Shown one piece after another: positions 23,602-31,999 of a DNA stretch of 40,004 nt; within the stretch, counting starts at the first letter, position 1, and every line of letters begins with the position of its first letter. The notes under the pieces are model-generated. The model ran no database searches. It had not been told where the DNA came from and saw only the letters and a list, made by a program, of their open reading frames with translations. The translations under genes and the position numbers were made by a program. The stretch is from Glaciihabitans sp. dw_435 (lineage in GTDB: Bacteria; Actinomycetota; Actinomycetes; Actinomycetales; Microbacteriaceae), in assembly GCF_018449675.1 (NCBI RefSeq), contig NZ_JAAVUZ010000018.1, positions 1 to 40,004 of the forward strand. Direction: 5' to 3'.

Positions 23602-23741
23602 GAGCCCTTTGTGATTACTCCAACGAGTCCCGAAACAATGAGGTAGATCGCGACTCCGGCCACAACCACCCACAGCACGATTCGGTTGGTGGTGATTGCT
23701 GGTTTCTTCTTCTCGCCATCGGGAAGGATCGGATCGGTCAT
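23598..23741 (-). CDS. 47-aa single-pass membrane micropeptide
   Basis: ATG at 23741, 9 bases after the lysS stop, to TGA at 23598. A polar, lysine-rich N-terminus (MTDPILPDGEKKKPAITTNR) is followed by one membrane helix (IVLWVVVAGVAIYLIVSGLVGVI) and a KGS end, a typical cytoplasmic-in topology. Its stop overlaps the start of the 30-aa gene. Probably co-transcribed with lysS. No homologue is recognisable from memory. Confidence 0.65.
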   Translation of the reverse strand: MTDPILPDGEKKKPAITTNRIVLWVVVAGVAIYLIVSGLVGVITKGS

Positions 23742-23750
23742 AGCTCGACC

Positions 23751-25244
23751 CTACTTGACGAGCGGGAAGAGAATCGTTTCGCGAATGCCCAGACCGGTGA
23801 TCGCCATGAGCAAACGGTCGATGCCCATGCCCATTCCGCCGGTCGGCGGCATGCCGTGCTCGAGTGCGCGCAGGAAGTCCTCGTCGAGGCGCATAGCCTC
23901 AACGTCGCCCTTGGTGGCCAGCAGCGCCTGCTCTACGAAACGCTCACGCTGAACGACGGGGTCGACGAGTTCGGAGTAGGCAGTGGCCAGCTCGAATCCG
24001 CGGATGTACAGGTCCCACTTCTCGACGACACCGGGCTTGGTGCGGTGCTGGCGAACGAGCGGTGAGGTGTCGACGGGGAAGTCCATGACGAACGTGGGAC
24101 GCACGAGGGAGTCCTTCACGAAGTGCTCCCACAACTCCTCCACAAGCTTGCCGTGTGTGGGCAAGTGCACTTCTACTCCCACGGTTGCCGCCAGCGCCAG
24201 CAGCTCTTCTACCGTGGTTTCCACAGTGATGTCGACGCCGGCTGCGGCAGAGAGGGAACCATACATGTCGATACGATCCCACTCGCCTCCCAGGTCGAAG
24301 TCGCTGCCGTCGGCCCACGTCACGGTGGTGGATCCGGCGACGGCGACTGCCGCGTTCTGGATCATTTCCTGGGTGAGATCGGCCATCTGGAGGTAGTCGC
24401 CATAGGCCTGGTAGGCCTCGAGCATTGCGAACTCCGGAGAGTGCGTCGAGTCGGCTCCCTCGTTGCGGAAGTTGCGGTTGATCTCGAACACCCGGTCGAT
24501 GCCGCCCACGACGGCGCGCTTGAGGAACAGTTCCGGAGCGATGCGAAGGAACAGCTCCGTGTCGAACGCGTTGGAGTGCGTGGCAAACGGACGGGCTGCT
24601 GCGCCACCGTGAATGGTCTGCAGCATCGGGGTCTCGACCTCGAGGTAGTTGTGTGCCGAGAACGTCTGGCGCAGCGACGCATTGACGGCGGCGCGGGCAC
24701 GCACGACGTAGCGGGCCTGCTCGCGGACGATGAGGTCGAGGTAGCGCAGGCGCACGCGGGACTCATCGCTGAGTTCGGAGTGCAGGTTCGGCAGGGGCAG
24801 GATCGCCTTGGACGCGATCTGCCACTCGGCAGCCATGATCGAGAGCTCACCGCGGCGGCTGGAGATTACTTCGCCGGAAACGAAGAGGTGATCGCCGAGG
24901 TCGACGAGTTCCTTCCACAGGGCGAGGGAGTCCTCGCCGACGACCGCGAGGCTGATCATGGCCTGGATGCGCGAGCCATCGCCGGCCTGCAGCGTGGCGA
25001 AGCACAGCTTGCCGGTGTTGCGCAGGAAGACAACACGACCGGCGACGGCCGCGTTCTCTCCGCTTGCCTCGTCGATGTCGAGGTGGTTGAAGCGGTCGCG
25101 TACACCCAGGATGGTGTCGGTGACGGGCACACCCACGGGGTAGGCGCCGATGCCGAGTTCGTTGAGACGATCCCGCTTCGCGAGGCGCACGGCCTTCTGC
25201 TCCGAGACCTCGGCCTCGGTCAGTTCTGGCTCGATTTCACTCAT
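23751..25244 (-). CDS. lysS: Lysyl-tRNA synthetase, class II
   Basis: 497 residues, charges tRNA-Lys with lysine using ATP. The N-terminal OB-fold anticodon domain is at about 55-165 ([20 protein letters not shown]). The class II core has motif 1 around [27 protein letters not shown], motif 2 [18 protein letters not shown] and motif 3 [11 protein letters not shown], and the end is ETILFPLVK. An AGGAGC Shine-Dalgarno precedes the ATG. Separated from panC by 75 bp with its own candidate promoter; followed by micropeptide genes. Confidence 0.98.
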   Translation of the reverse strand: MSEIEPELTEAEVSEQKAVRLAKRDRLNELGIGAYPVGVPVTDTILGVRDRFNHLDIDEASGENAAVAGRVVFLRNTGKLCFATLQAGDGSRIQAMISLAVVGEDSLALWKELVDLGDHLFVSGEVISSRRGELSIMAAEWQIASKAILPLPNLHSELSDESRVRLRYLDLIVREQARYVVRARAAVNASLRQTFSAHNYLEVETPMLQTIHGGAAARPFATHSNAFDTELFLRIAPELFLKRAVVGGIDRVFEINRNFRNEGADSTHSPEFAMLEAYQAYGDYLQMADLTQEMIQNAAVAVAGSTTVTWADGSDFDLGGEWDRIDMYGSLSAAAGVDITVETTVEELLALAATVGVEVHLPTHGKLVEELWEHFVKDSLVRPTFVMDFPVDTSPLVRQHRTKPGVVEKWDLYIRGFELATAYSELVDPVVQRERFVEQALLATKGDVEAMRLDEDFLRALEHGMPPTGGMGMGIDRLLMAITGLGIRETILFPLVK

Positions 25245-25282
25245 GGGGCGCTCCTGGGGAAGGGGGTGGCTGCAACCGTCCC

Positions 25283-25288
25283 ATGGTA
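25283..25288 (-). promoter_or_regulatory. Candidate lysS -10 (TACCAT)
   Basis: Minus-strand TACCAT would start a transcript about 32 bases before the lysS ATG, leaving room for the AGGAGC ribosome binding site. No clear -35. Confidence 0.3.
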
Positions 25289-25319
25289 GTCGTCCCGCGA
25301 GGGCGACCCGGCGAGGGAG

Positions 25320-26180
25320 CTATCCGGCGAGGACGATGAACGCGTTGTCGATCAGCCGGATCGAGCCGACGCGGGCGGCGACGATCACGAGGGCCGCACC
25401 CTTGTAGCCGTCGTCGACGGGAAGGAACGTGTCGGGGTGCACGATCTTGAGGTAGTCGAGCTGCACGAGCGACTCCCCCATGAGCGTGCCCTGCGAGGCG
25501 GCGATTACGGCGTCAATGCCCTGGTCGGCGGATGACTCGGCCGCGTCCAACGCCTGCGAGAGGGCACGCGCGGCACGCGTCTCGCGAGCGTCGAGGAAAC
25601 GGTTTCGGCTGGAGAGGGCGAGCCCCGTGTCATCCCGAACCGTCTCGACGACCTCGACGCGGACGGGCTCGTTCAGATCGGCGAGCATGCGGCGCACGAG
25701 GTAGACCTGCTGGGCGTCCTTCTGGCCGAAGATGACCGAGGTGGGGCGCACGATGTTGACGAGCTTGGAGACGACGGTGAGCATGCCGTCGAAGTGTCCG
25801 GGGCGCGAGCGTCCCTCGTACATGCTGCCGACGGGACCGGCCTTGACGGTGGTCTGCGGCGGGCCGGACGGATACATCTCCTCCACGGAGGGGGCGAACA
25901 CGAACGGGACGCCGAGGCGGTGCAGCTTGTCGAGGTCTGCCTCGAGGTCGCGCGGGTAGCGGTCGAGGTCCTCGTTCGGACCGAACTGCAGCGGGTTGAC
26001 GAAGATCGACACAACGACGGTGCCGCCGAGCTCGAGGGCGCGCTGAACAAGGGCGATGTGGCCCTCATGGAGGGCGCCCATGGTGGGGACGAGGACCACG
26101 TTTCCGCGGTCGGCCAGCGCGGACCGTGTGCCCGCGATCGTGGCGAGTACTACCGGGCGTGCGAGGGGTGAATCGTTCAC
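25320..26180 (-). CDS. panC: Pantoate-beta-alanine ligase
   Basis: 286-residue pantothenate synthetase: pantoate + beta-alanine + ATP to pantothenate, the last step of vitamin B5 synthesis, cytosolic. The ATP-site HIGH-like motif is VPTMGALHEGH (about 31-41); further family features are FVNPLQFGPNEDLDRYPR, the KMSK-like region around GLALSSRNRFL, and GQKDAQQVYLVRRM. Its ATG overlaps the stop of the DUF2520 gene by four bases, implying coupled translation. Normal length. Confidence 0.98.
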   Translation of the reverse strand: MNDSPLARPVVLATIAGTRSALADRGNVVLVPTMGALHEGHIALVQRALELGGTVVVSIFVNPLQFGPNEDLDRYPRDLEADLDKLHRLGVPFVFAPSVEEMYPSGPPQTTVKAGPVGSMYEGRSRPGHFDGMLTVVSKLVNIVRPTSVIFGQKDAQQVYLVRRMLADLNEPVRVEVVETVRDDTGLALSSRNRFLDARETRAARALSQALDAAESSADQGIDAVIAASQGTLMGESLVQLDYLKIVHPDTFLPVDDGYKGAALVIVAARVGSIRLIDNAFIVLAG

Positions 26181-26929
26181 TGTTCTTCTTCCGAGCCATC
26201 GGCCCCGAAGCTGTCGTGCGTAAATGAGGCGAGATCGATCGTAGCCGGAGTCGTGGAGGCAAGCGCATTCTCGACCGACGATCGCACGAGCGGCCCGAGG
26301 ATCTGGCCCGGGAATTCCATGCCGATTCCGGCGAGAAGATCGGTCGCCTGCTGCACGATCGCCATCGAAAAACTGGTCGCGGTGGTGATTGCCTCGGCGT
26401 ACGCGGGCCGGTCTTTCTCGGCGATGAGGAACGGTTCGGCACCCATCTCGACGACGAGGGCCTGTCCGATCGGCTGCACTGCGGTGGGGGCGGTGACGGC
26501 GCAGAAGCTCTCGCGCAGGCGCACGAGGTCGATGCTGGTGCCGGTGAACGACATCGCCGGGTGGATGGCGAGCGGGATGACTCCGGAGGCCATGGCCGGC
26601 CCGAAGACGCTGACGCCGACGGATGCGGCGGTGTGCAGCACGAGCTGACCCGGCTGCCAGGCGCCGGTGGCGGCGAGCCCCGCGATGAGGGACTCGAGCT
26701 CGGACTCCGGCACGGCCAGGATGACGAGTTCGCTGCGTTCGATGATTTCGGGAATGCCGAGAATCGGCACGTCGGGAAGCATCGCCTCCGCGCGGTCGCG
26801 GCTGGTCTCGGAGACGGCCGAGATGCCGACGATGGCGTGGCCGGCCCCGGCGAGGGCCGCGCCGAAGACCGGACCCACCCGTCCGGCGCCAATGATCCCG
26901 ATGCCGAGGCGGCCTGAGCGTTCAATCAT
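26177..26929 (-). CDS. Rossmann-like DUF2520 protein, possible ketopantoate reductase
   Basis: 250 residues. The N-terminal NAD(P)-binding Rossmann fold has GIIGAGRVGPVFGAALAGAGH (about 10-30) and LVILAVPESELESLI. The C-terminal helical domain starts near VIPLAIHPAMSFTG and corresponds to DUF2520. The pairing of a Rossmann-like domain with an all-helical domain is that of 6-phosphogluconate/ketopantoate reductases. It overlaps panC by 4 bases downstream and the PH-domain gene by 4 bases upstream. The panC linkage suggests it makes pantoate, but this is inference; no panE or panB is in the window. Confidence 0.85.
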   Translation of the reverse strand: MIERSGRLGIGIIGAGRVGPVFGAALAGAGHAIVGISAVSETSRDRAEAMLPDVPILGIPEIIERSELVILAVPESELESLIAGLAATGAWQPGQLVLHTAASVGVSVFGPAMASGVIPLAIHPAMSFTGTSIDLVRLRESFCAVTAPTAVQPIGQALVVEMGAEPFLIAEKDRPAYAEAITTATSFSMAIVQQATDLLAGIGMEFPGQILGPLVRSSVENALASTTPATIDLASFTHDSFGADGSEEEQ

Positions 26930-28707
26930 GGTGTTACTTCTCCCGAGCGCCAACGATGGCTGGTGTCCGCTCCCGCGGACGTGATGACGGCGGACGAGGC
27001 ATCCGCAAACAATTGCAGCGCGGCATCCCGGTCGATCGCTCCCAAGTGGGCGGTGATAGGGCCGGCGACGGTATCGACGTGGACGGCTGCCAGCCCGAGG
27101 GCACGCTCGAGCGGACCCTGCTTGAGGGCAATGCTCTGCACGCGCGGCTCCGGAACGAGGATGAGCTGCCGCCACACGGCGCCCTTGCGCAGCAGCAACA
27201 GGTTGGGGCCGAGGGCGAATCCGTTGCGGCGCCAGGAGAACCAGCGCAGCGGCCACGCGCGCCGGGGCGAGTTGACGAATCCGTCGGCGCCGCCGCGGGA
27301 CATCAGTCCGTTGCGCACGAGCAGCGCGACGTTCTGGCTCACATCAGCGGGGACAGCGACGTTCTGACCCGCATCAGCGGGGACCGCGGCGGTGTCACCC
27401 TCGATCTCCGCTACGGCGTCCGCGGCACCCAGGCCGGACGGAACGCGCAGCCCGGGCAGGATGAGCCCGAGCACCTTCGTAACATCGTCGAGATTGCCGA
27501 CCGGCAGGATCGTGGTGTTCTGCTGGCCGTCCGCGCCCTTGGTGGAGGACTGCGAGGCGCGGTTGACCTTGACCTCCCACCAGCCGGCGGGCCGCCACAG
27601 CAACGGCTGGCTGACCTGCACGGAGTGGATGCGCCCGGGCGGGAGCGTCTCGTTGCTGGTGGTGAGCAGGCCGAAGCCGACCCGCACGCCGTCCGGGGTG
27701 TCGGCGATCGAGTAGCGCAACGACTTGGTGAACCTGCGCACGAGGAAACTTCCGAGCCCCAGCAGCACCGGAAGCATGCCGATGATGAGGAACGGTTCGC
27801 CCGTGAGCGTCAGCGCCGTGATGGCCCCAGCGATGATGAGCAGGAAAACGAGGGTGGTGTCGCTGAGCAGGATCGATCCGACGAGTCGTCCGGTGTGCAT
27901 CTTGACCACGGACTCGGGCGGCGCGGTCGAGGGGTCAAGCTCGGGGGCGAGCAACTCCCCCACACGCTGGTCGAGGAGCCCTCCGAGTCCGGCAGCGGCG
28001 GCCGGGGCATCCCGTGCCTTCTCCGCCGCACGTGTGCCAGACGCGAGGCTCAGGATGTCCCGGCGCAGCGCGTCCGCGTTGGACGACGAGAGATACGCCA
28101 GCTGCACGTTGGCGTCCTGCCCGGCGACGTTGATTTCGAGGCGCGCAGCACCGAACAGCCGGGCGAAGAACGGGCGGACGATGTTGATGCCCTGGATGCG
28201 GTCGAGGCGTCCGCGCCTGTTGGTGCGGAACAGGATGCCGCTGCGCACCTCCACAACCTCGTTGGTGATGCGGAAGGTGTGCATGCGCCACGACAGGTAA
28301 AACACGACGATGAGCACGATGAGCACAACGGCGACGACGAGGAGGGCGATGCCGACGTATCCCTTGTCGACCACATAGTCGATCGGGTCGCCCTCGTACG
28401 AGGACGAGCCGTCGAACACGAGGTCGATCAGCCTCTCGCGGAGGTTGGCGATCACCACACCGAGGATGGCGATGAACGCGATACCCCCGCGCAACAGCGG
28501 GGTGGCGGGGTGCAGGAAGTGCCACTCGCCGTCGGTGAGTCCGCTGGCGCCGCCGCTGAGTTCGGGCAGCACTGTGGGGTCGAGGGGTGCGGGTGTCACG
28601 GGCATCACAGGCGTGACCGGCGTCACCGGGGGCTCGGGCGTCGGGGGCTCGGGCGCCGCGGCTGCCGGTTCCGGCTCGACGTGTGCCGCCGAGGTGTCGT
28701 CGTTCAC
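26926..28707 (-). CDS. Bacterial PH-domain membrane protein (YdbT-like)
   Basis: 593-residue membrane protein. A Pro/Ala/Val-rich low-complexity start (1-45) is followed by two membrane helices (about 74-92 and 118-137) and a bPH2 domain (YLSWRMHTFRITNEVVEVRSGILFRTNRRGRLDRIQGINI). A second helix pair (VGSILLSDTTLVFLLIIAGAITAL, then ILPVLLG...) precedes a second PH unit (FTKSLRYSIADTPDGVRVGFGLL), and a third incomplete unit lies near NLLLLRKGAVWRQLILVPEPRVQSIALKQGPLERALGL. The pattern is that of YdbT. An internal tandem 10-residue repeat, VPADAGQNVA / VPADVSQNVA, is present. Overlaps both neighbours by ATGA. Role in membrane stress is only inferred from Bacillus YdbST. Confidence 0.85.
   Translation of the reverse strand: MNDDTSAAHVEPEPAAAAPEPPTPEPPVTPVTPVMPVTPAPLDPTVLPELSGGASGLTDGEWHFLHPATPLLRGGIAFIAILGVVIANLRERLIDLVFDGSSSYEGDPIDYVVDKGYVGIALLVVAVVLIVLIVVFYLSWRMHTFRITNEVVEVRSGILFRTNRRGRLDRIQGINIVRPFFARLFGAARLEINVAGQDANVQLAYLSSSNADALRRDILSLASGTRAAEKARDAPAAAAGLGGLLDQRVGELLAPELDPSTAPPESVVKMHTGRLVGSILLSDTTLVFLLIIAGAITALTLTGEPFLIIGMLPVLLGLGSFLVRRFTKSLRYSIADTPDGVRVGFGLLTTSNETLPPGRIHSVQVSQPLLWRPAGWWEVKVNRASQSSTKGADGQQNTTILPVGNLDDVTKVLGLILPGLRVPSGLGAADAVAEIEGDTAAVPADAGQNVAVPADVSQNVALLVRNGLMSRGGADGFVNSPRRAWPLRWFSWRRNGFALGPNLLLLRKGAVWRQLILVPEPRVQSIALKQGPLERALGLAAVHVDTVAGPITAHLGAIDRDAALQLFADASSAVITSAGADTSHRWRSGEVTP
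27326..27385 (-). repeat. 30-bp in-frame tandem duplication
   Basis: Two adjacent 30-bp units (27326-27355 and 27356-27385), each starting GCGACGTTCTG on the plus strand, encode VPADVSQNVA and VPADAGQNVA in the large PH-domain protein. Units differ at few positions, suggesting a recent slippage or duplication. Confidence 0.8.
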
Positions 28708-29189
28708 AGCCCCGCCCGACGGGTTTCGGCCAGTTCGACGAGGCGGTCGCGCAACTCCTCCGCAGCCGCCTCCGTGAGTCCGGGGATGACAACTCCGGTT
28801 GCCGCAGCGGCCGTCACAAAACGCAGCTCGCTGAGTCCGAGCGCCCGGGCAAGCGGACCACGGTTAATGTCGACGAGCTGCATCCGCCCATACGGAACGG
28901 ATACGAAACGCTGGAACATGAGTCCGCGACGAAAGAGCAGGTCGTCCTCGCGCAGCTGGTAGCCGATCGAGCGCACACGCCGCGGGGTCAGCGCCACCAC
29001 GATGATGAGCACGACCGCCACGATCGCGGGAAAGACCCAGAGCCAGAACACTCCGCTGAGCAGGGCCGGGATGCTCGTGCCCACGACGATGACGAGACCA
29101 AAGAGGATGCCGCCGATCACGTCCACGGCAACGTAGCGGGGAGATACACGGAGCCAGGTGATCTCCGGCAGTTCCAGTCGGTCGGTCAC
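28704..29189 (-). CDS. Bacterial PH-domain membrane protein (YdbS-like)
   Basis: 161 residues: two membrane helices (about 20-40 and 44-66, VDVIGGILFGLVIVVGTSIPALL and VFWLWVFPAIVAVVLIIVVAL) and then a single bPH2 domain (RRVRSIGYQLREDDLLFRRGLMFQRFVSVPYGRMQLVDINRGPLARALGLSELRFVT). The signature RxxYxLREDDLxxRRGL...VPYxRxQxVDxxxGPLAR is that of YdbS. Immediately precedes and overlaps the larger YdbT-like gene, so the two probably form a complex, as the Bacillus pair is thought to. Starts 30 bp after DUF3180. Confidence 0.9.
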   Translation of the reverse strand: MTDRLELPEITWLRVSPRYVAVDVIGGILFGLVIVVGTSIPALLSGVFWLWVFPAIVAVVLIIVVALTPRRVRSIGYQLREDDLLFRRGLMFQRFVSVPYGRMQLVDINRGPLARALGLSELRFVTAAAATGVVIPGLTEAAAEELRDRLVELAETRRAGL

Positions 29190-29219
29190 GATGTGTGGTC
29201 CTCGGGCTTGGTGTTGGGA

Positions 29220-29705
29220 CTAGTGCGGCCGTACGGTCGCGGGGATGATCTCATCCTGCTTGTCATCGTCGTCCGGGGGAATGCTGCAGAGATACTCCGC
29301 AATGAGCCCACCAACCAGCAAAACAAGGGCGCCCACCGCGGTCGCCGCAGCCATCACGATCGAGCCTACCCCCGGGATCACCGAGCGGCTGAGTACGAAA
29401 ACGAGGATGCCAACACCCGCGCCGGTGAGCAGCGACCCGGCGATGGCGGATGCCTTGGAGAACACGAGAACACGGGTGGCGTAAAACGGATCGACCCTGC
29501 CGTGCACCTTGCTCTTGACCGCCCGACGGATCGGAACGGCCAGGAGAATGTCGAGACCTCCGATGACCGCGAGCACGAGGGCGAGCGAAATCGGCGGGAT
29601 GACGATCGGCTGGCCGTTGGCCGCGAGGGCGACCTGAAGCAACCACGCGGCTGCTCCGCCGAGCACGGCGAAGAGCACGAGGGTTATCGGTCGGGTTCGG
29701 GTCAC
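29220..29705 (-). CDS. DUF3180 membrane protein
   Basis: 161 residues with four hydrophobic segments: about 7-28 (ITLVLFAVLGGAAAWLLQVAL), 36-56 (IPPISLALVLAVIGGLDILLAV), 84-107 (ASAIAGSLLTGAGVGILVFVL) and 115-138 (SIVMAAATAVGALVLLVGGLIA), and an acidic cytoplasmic end (PPDDDDKQDE). Size, helix spacing, PFYATRVLVFSKASA in the middle and its place right after folK identify DUF3180, which is almost always found here in actinobacteria. Overlaps folK by ATGA. Function unknown. Confidence 0.88.
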   Translation of the reverse strand: MTRTRPITLVLFAVLGGAAAWLLQVALAANGQPIVIPPISLALVLAVIGGLDILLAVPIRRAVKSKVHGRVDPFYATRVLVFSKASAIAGSLLTGAGVGILVFVLSRSVIPGVGSIVMAAATAVGALVLLVGGLIAEYLCSIPPDDDDKQDEIIPATVRPH

Positions 29706-30232
29706 AGCAGTGCCTCCGCAGCGTAGGGTCGCACATCGTCGCTGGTCTGCGCCAGCAGGGTGTCAATTCTGCCGAGACCGGGCAGCTCGGCGTCCGGCTC
29801 GATCTGCAGCCACGGCGCGAGCACGAAACCCCGGACGGCAGCCCGCGGATGCGGCAGCGTCAGCCGGTCGGTCGAGGACTGCTGCGCTGCATACGAGATG
29901 ATGTCGAGGTCCAGCGTGCGGTCGCCCCAGCGCTCGGTGCGCACCCGTCCGTGCTCGTTCTCGATCGCGTTCAGCGCGTCGAGCAGCGCCTCCGGGTCGA
30001 GCGCGGACCGCACGGTGATCACCGCGTTGAGGTAGGCCGGAGCCTCCTCGTCCACACCCTCGATTTTCCACGCGGGCGTCTGCACGATGTCCGATGCGGC
30101 GGTCACGACGACGCCATCGAGGGCGTTGATCTCCCGCACGGCGTCGCGCAGTGTCGCCTCCCGGTCCCCCAGGTTGCTGCCGAGCGCGATAACAGCGGGC
30201 AGCTCAAGGCGAAGGCGTTCGCGCCGGATCAC
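29702..30232 (-). CDS. folK: HPPK, 6-hydroxymethyl-dihydropterin pyrophosphokinase
   Basis: 176 residues; transfers pyrophosphate from ATP to 6-hydroxymethyl-7,8-dihydropterin in folate synthesis. Motifs: IALGSNLGDREATL (about 15-28), the TPAWKIEGVDEEAPAYLNAVI loop region, RTERWGDRTLDLDII with the conserved Arg and Asp residues that bind Mg-ATP, and LTLPHPRAAVRGFVLAPW. Its start overlaps the stop of folB by four bases and its stop overlaps DUF3180. Confidence 0.97.
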   Translation of the reverse strand: MIRRERLRLELPAVIALGSNLGDREATLRDAVREINALDGVVVTAASDIVQTPAWKIEGVDEEAPAYLNAVITVRSALDPEALLDALNAIENEHGRVRTERWGDRTLDLDIISYAAQQSSTDRLTLPHPRAAVRGFVLAPWLQIEPDAELPGLGRIDTLLAQTSDDVRPYAAEALL

Positions 30233-30597
30233 GCACGACCCCGCGTGATCGTGACCGACACGTCCGCGAACGGCACCGTGATGGGAGCGCCCGGCTTGTG
30301 GATGGTGACGACGGCGATCTGCACGGCCTCGTGGGACAGCGCCACCTGCGCGACGCGCTCCGCGACGGTCTCGATGAGGTCAACCGGGTCGCGCTCCACC
30401 GCGGACACCACTTCTTCCGCGAGCACGCCGTAGTGCACGGTGCGGGCAAGCTCGTCGCCCTCGGCCGCGGGTGACAGGTCGAGGTGCACGGTCACGTCGA
30501 TGATGAACTCCTGGCCGTCCCGGCGTTCGTGCTCGAAGACGCCATGGAACGCGGAGGCCCGCAGCCCCGTCAGGGTGATCTGGTCGTAGGGGTTCAT
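30229..30597 (-). CDS. folB: Dihydroneopterin aldolase
   Basis: 122 residues; cleaves 7,8-dihydroneopterin to the hydroxymethyl pterin. The FolB pattern is clear: DQITLTGLRASAFHGVFEHERRDGQEFIIDVTVHLDL with the pterin-contact Glu in GVFEHER, then TVHYGVLAEEV and IETVAERVAQVAL, ending VSVTITRGRA. The start is the ATG at 30597, overlapping the folP stop by ATGA; an upstream in-frame extension is not conserved in the family. Forms the usual folP-folB-folK run. Confidence 0.97.
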   Translation of the reverse strand: MNPYDQITLTGLRASAFHGVFEHERRDGQEFIIDVTVHLDLSPAAEGDELARTVHYGVLAEEVVSAVERDPVDLIETVAERVAQVALSHEAVQIAVVTIHKPGAPITVPFADVSVTITRGRA

Positions 30598-31415
30598 GCC
30601 CTCTGCTTTCGCTCGGCCGAGATGTTCCAGCGATCCCAGACATCGAGAGCGAGGCGAGTGGATGGCACGTCGTGCACGCGAACTCCCCACGCCCCCGCCT
30701 GCGCGGCCAGGGCGCTGACGATCGCCGTGGCGGGGTCTCGCGCGGCAGCGTTCGACCCGTCCGTGGCGAGATCCGCGAGGAAGCGCTTGCGGGATGCGCC
30801 GATGAGTACGGGGAAGCCGAGCGACTCGAACTCGCCGAGCGCGCCGAGCACCTGCCAGTTGTCGTCAGCGTTCTTGGCGAAGCCGAGACCGGGATCGACA
30901 ATGATCTTGTCCTCGGGGATGCCCCAGACGATGAGTTCGGCGACGCGTTCCGCGACTTCGCGCGTGACATCCTTCACTACATCGGTGTAGTGGGAATTGT
31001 CCTGGGATCCGTCGAGGTGGCCACGCCAGTGGGACGCGATGTAGCTGACACCGGTAGCGGCGATCGTGCGATACATCTCGGGATCGGCGAGACCGCCGGA
31101 GACGTCATTGATGAACTCGGCGCCGGCCTCGGCGGTGAGCCGGGCGGTTTCGGAGTTCATGGTGTCGACGCTCACGCGAATTCCACGGTTCACCAGCTGG
31201 CGCACGACCGGGAGCACGCGCTGGATCTCGACCTCCACCGGAACGCGGGTCGCACCGGGCCGGGTGGATTCGCCGCCCACGTCGATGACGTCGGCGCCCT
31301 GGTCGGTGAGCTCGGTGCCGCGGGTCACGGCCGACGAGGCATCCGTCCACCGTCCACCGTCGCTGAAGGAGTCGGGAGTGACGTTGAGGATCCCGAATAT
31401 CAGGGGAGAGCTCAT
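30594..31415 (-). CDS. folP: Dihydropteroate synthase
   Basis: 273-residue TIM-barrel enzyme condensing hydroxymethyl-dihydropterin pyrophosphate with p-aminobenzoate; the sulfonamide target. Signatures: ILNVTPDSFSDGG (9-21), DVGGESTRPGA (46-56), the VDTMNSETARLTAEAGAEFINDVSGG region, IIVDPGLGFAKN, and GASRKRFLA. The usual Met-His-x-Arg-Gly is Ser-His-Trp-Arg-Gly, common in actinobacterial FolP. Overlaps folE by ATGA. Confidence 0.97.
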   Translation of the reverse strand: MSSPLIFGILNVTPDSFSDGGRWTDASSAVTRGTELTDQGADVIDVGGESTRPGATRVPVEVEIQRVLPVVRQLVNRGIRVSVDTMNSETARLTAEAGAEFINDVSGGLADPEMYRTIAATGVSYIASHWRGHLDGSQDNSHYTDVVKDVTREVAERVAELIVWGIPEDKIIVDPGLGFAKNADDNWQVLGALGEFESLGFPVLIGASRKRFLADLATDGSNAAARDPATAIVSALAAQAGAWGVRVHDVPSTRLALDVWDRWNISAERKQRA

Positions 31416-31993
31416 GCCCGCGTGCCGATCAGTGCCATGGTCTCCGCGCGCGCCACCGGGTCACTGAGAGTGCCGCGGGAGGCGAGGGTGACGGTCGAGC
31501 TGTGGGTCTGTCGCGGTCCGCGGGTGGTCACGCAGTTGTGCACGGCGTCCAGCACAACGAGCACGCCGCGCGGGTCAAGCCCGTCCTGCAGCGCGTCGGC
31601 GATCTCCTCGGTCAACCGCTCCTGCACCTGCGGACGCGCCGCGAGGGCGTCCACGACGCGGGGCAGTCGCCCGAGCCCCACCACGCGCCGCCGGGGCACG
31701 TAGGCGAGATGGGCGACGCCGATGAACGGCAGCAGGTGGTGTTCGCAGATCGAACGGAACTCGATGTCGCGCATGACTACGAGCTCGCTGAGTTCGTCGG
31801 ATCCAAGCTCGAGCTCGGGGCTGTCGGCGAGAAAGCTCACGGGGTCGACGTCGAGTCCTGCGAAGAACTCGGTGTACGCCTGGGCGACGCGCTGTGGAGT
31901 GGTTGCGAGCCCTGCACGGCCGGGATCCTCTCCAATGGCGGAGAGGATCTCGGCGACGGCAGCTTCGATGCGCCCAGTGTCGATGGGAGCCAC
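31412..31993 (-). CDS. folE: GTP cyclohydrolase I
   Basis: 193 residues; converts GTP to dihydroneopterin triphosphate, the first folate step. The zinc site is complete: SICEHHLLPF (Cys and His) and the Cys in HNCVTTRGPRQ. Further family motifs are FIGVAHLAYVPRRRVVGLGRLPRVVDALAARPQVQERLTEEIADAL. The start is a GTG 6 bases after the ftsH stop, with AAGG just upstream. Length is normal. Confidence 0.97.
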   Translation of the reverse strand: MAPIDTGRIEAAVAEILSAIGEDPGRAGLATTPQRVAQAYTEFFAGLDVDPVSFLADSPELELGSDELSELVVMRDIEFRSICEHHLLPFIGVAHLAYVPRRRVVGLGRLPRVVDALAARPQVQERLTEEIADALQDGLDPRGVLVVLDAVHNCVTTRGPRQTHSSTVTLASRGTLSDPVARAETMALIGTRA

Positions 31994-31999
31994 GATGCC

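Noticed and set aside
26956-28962. 668-codon open frame antisense to the PH-domain genes
   Set aside because: Composition is Arg/Gly/Asp-rich nonsense, and the minus strand carries clear PH-domain proteins with ATGA-coupled starts.
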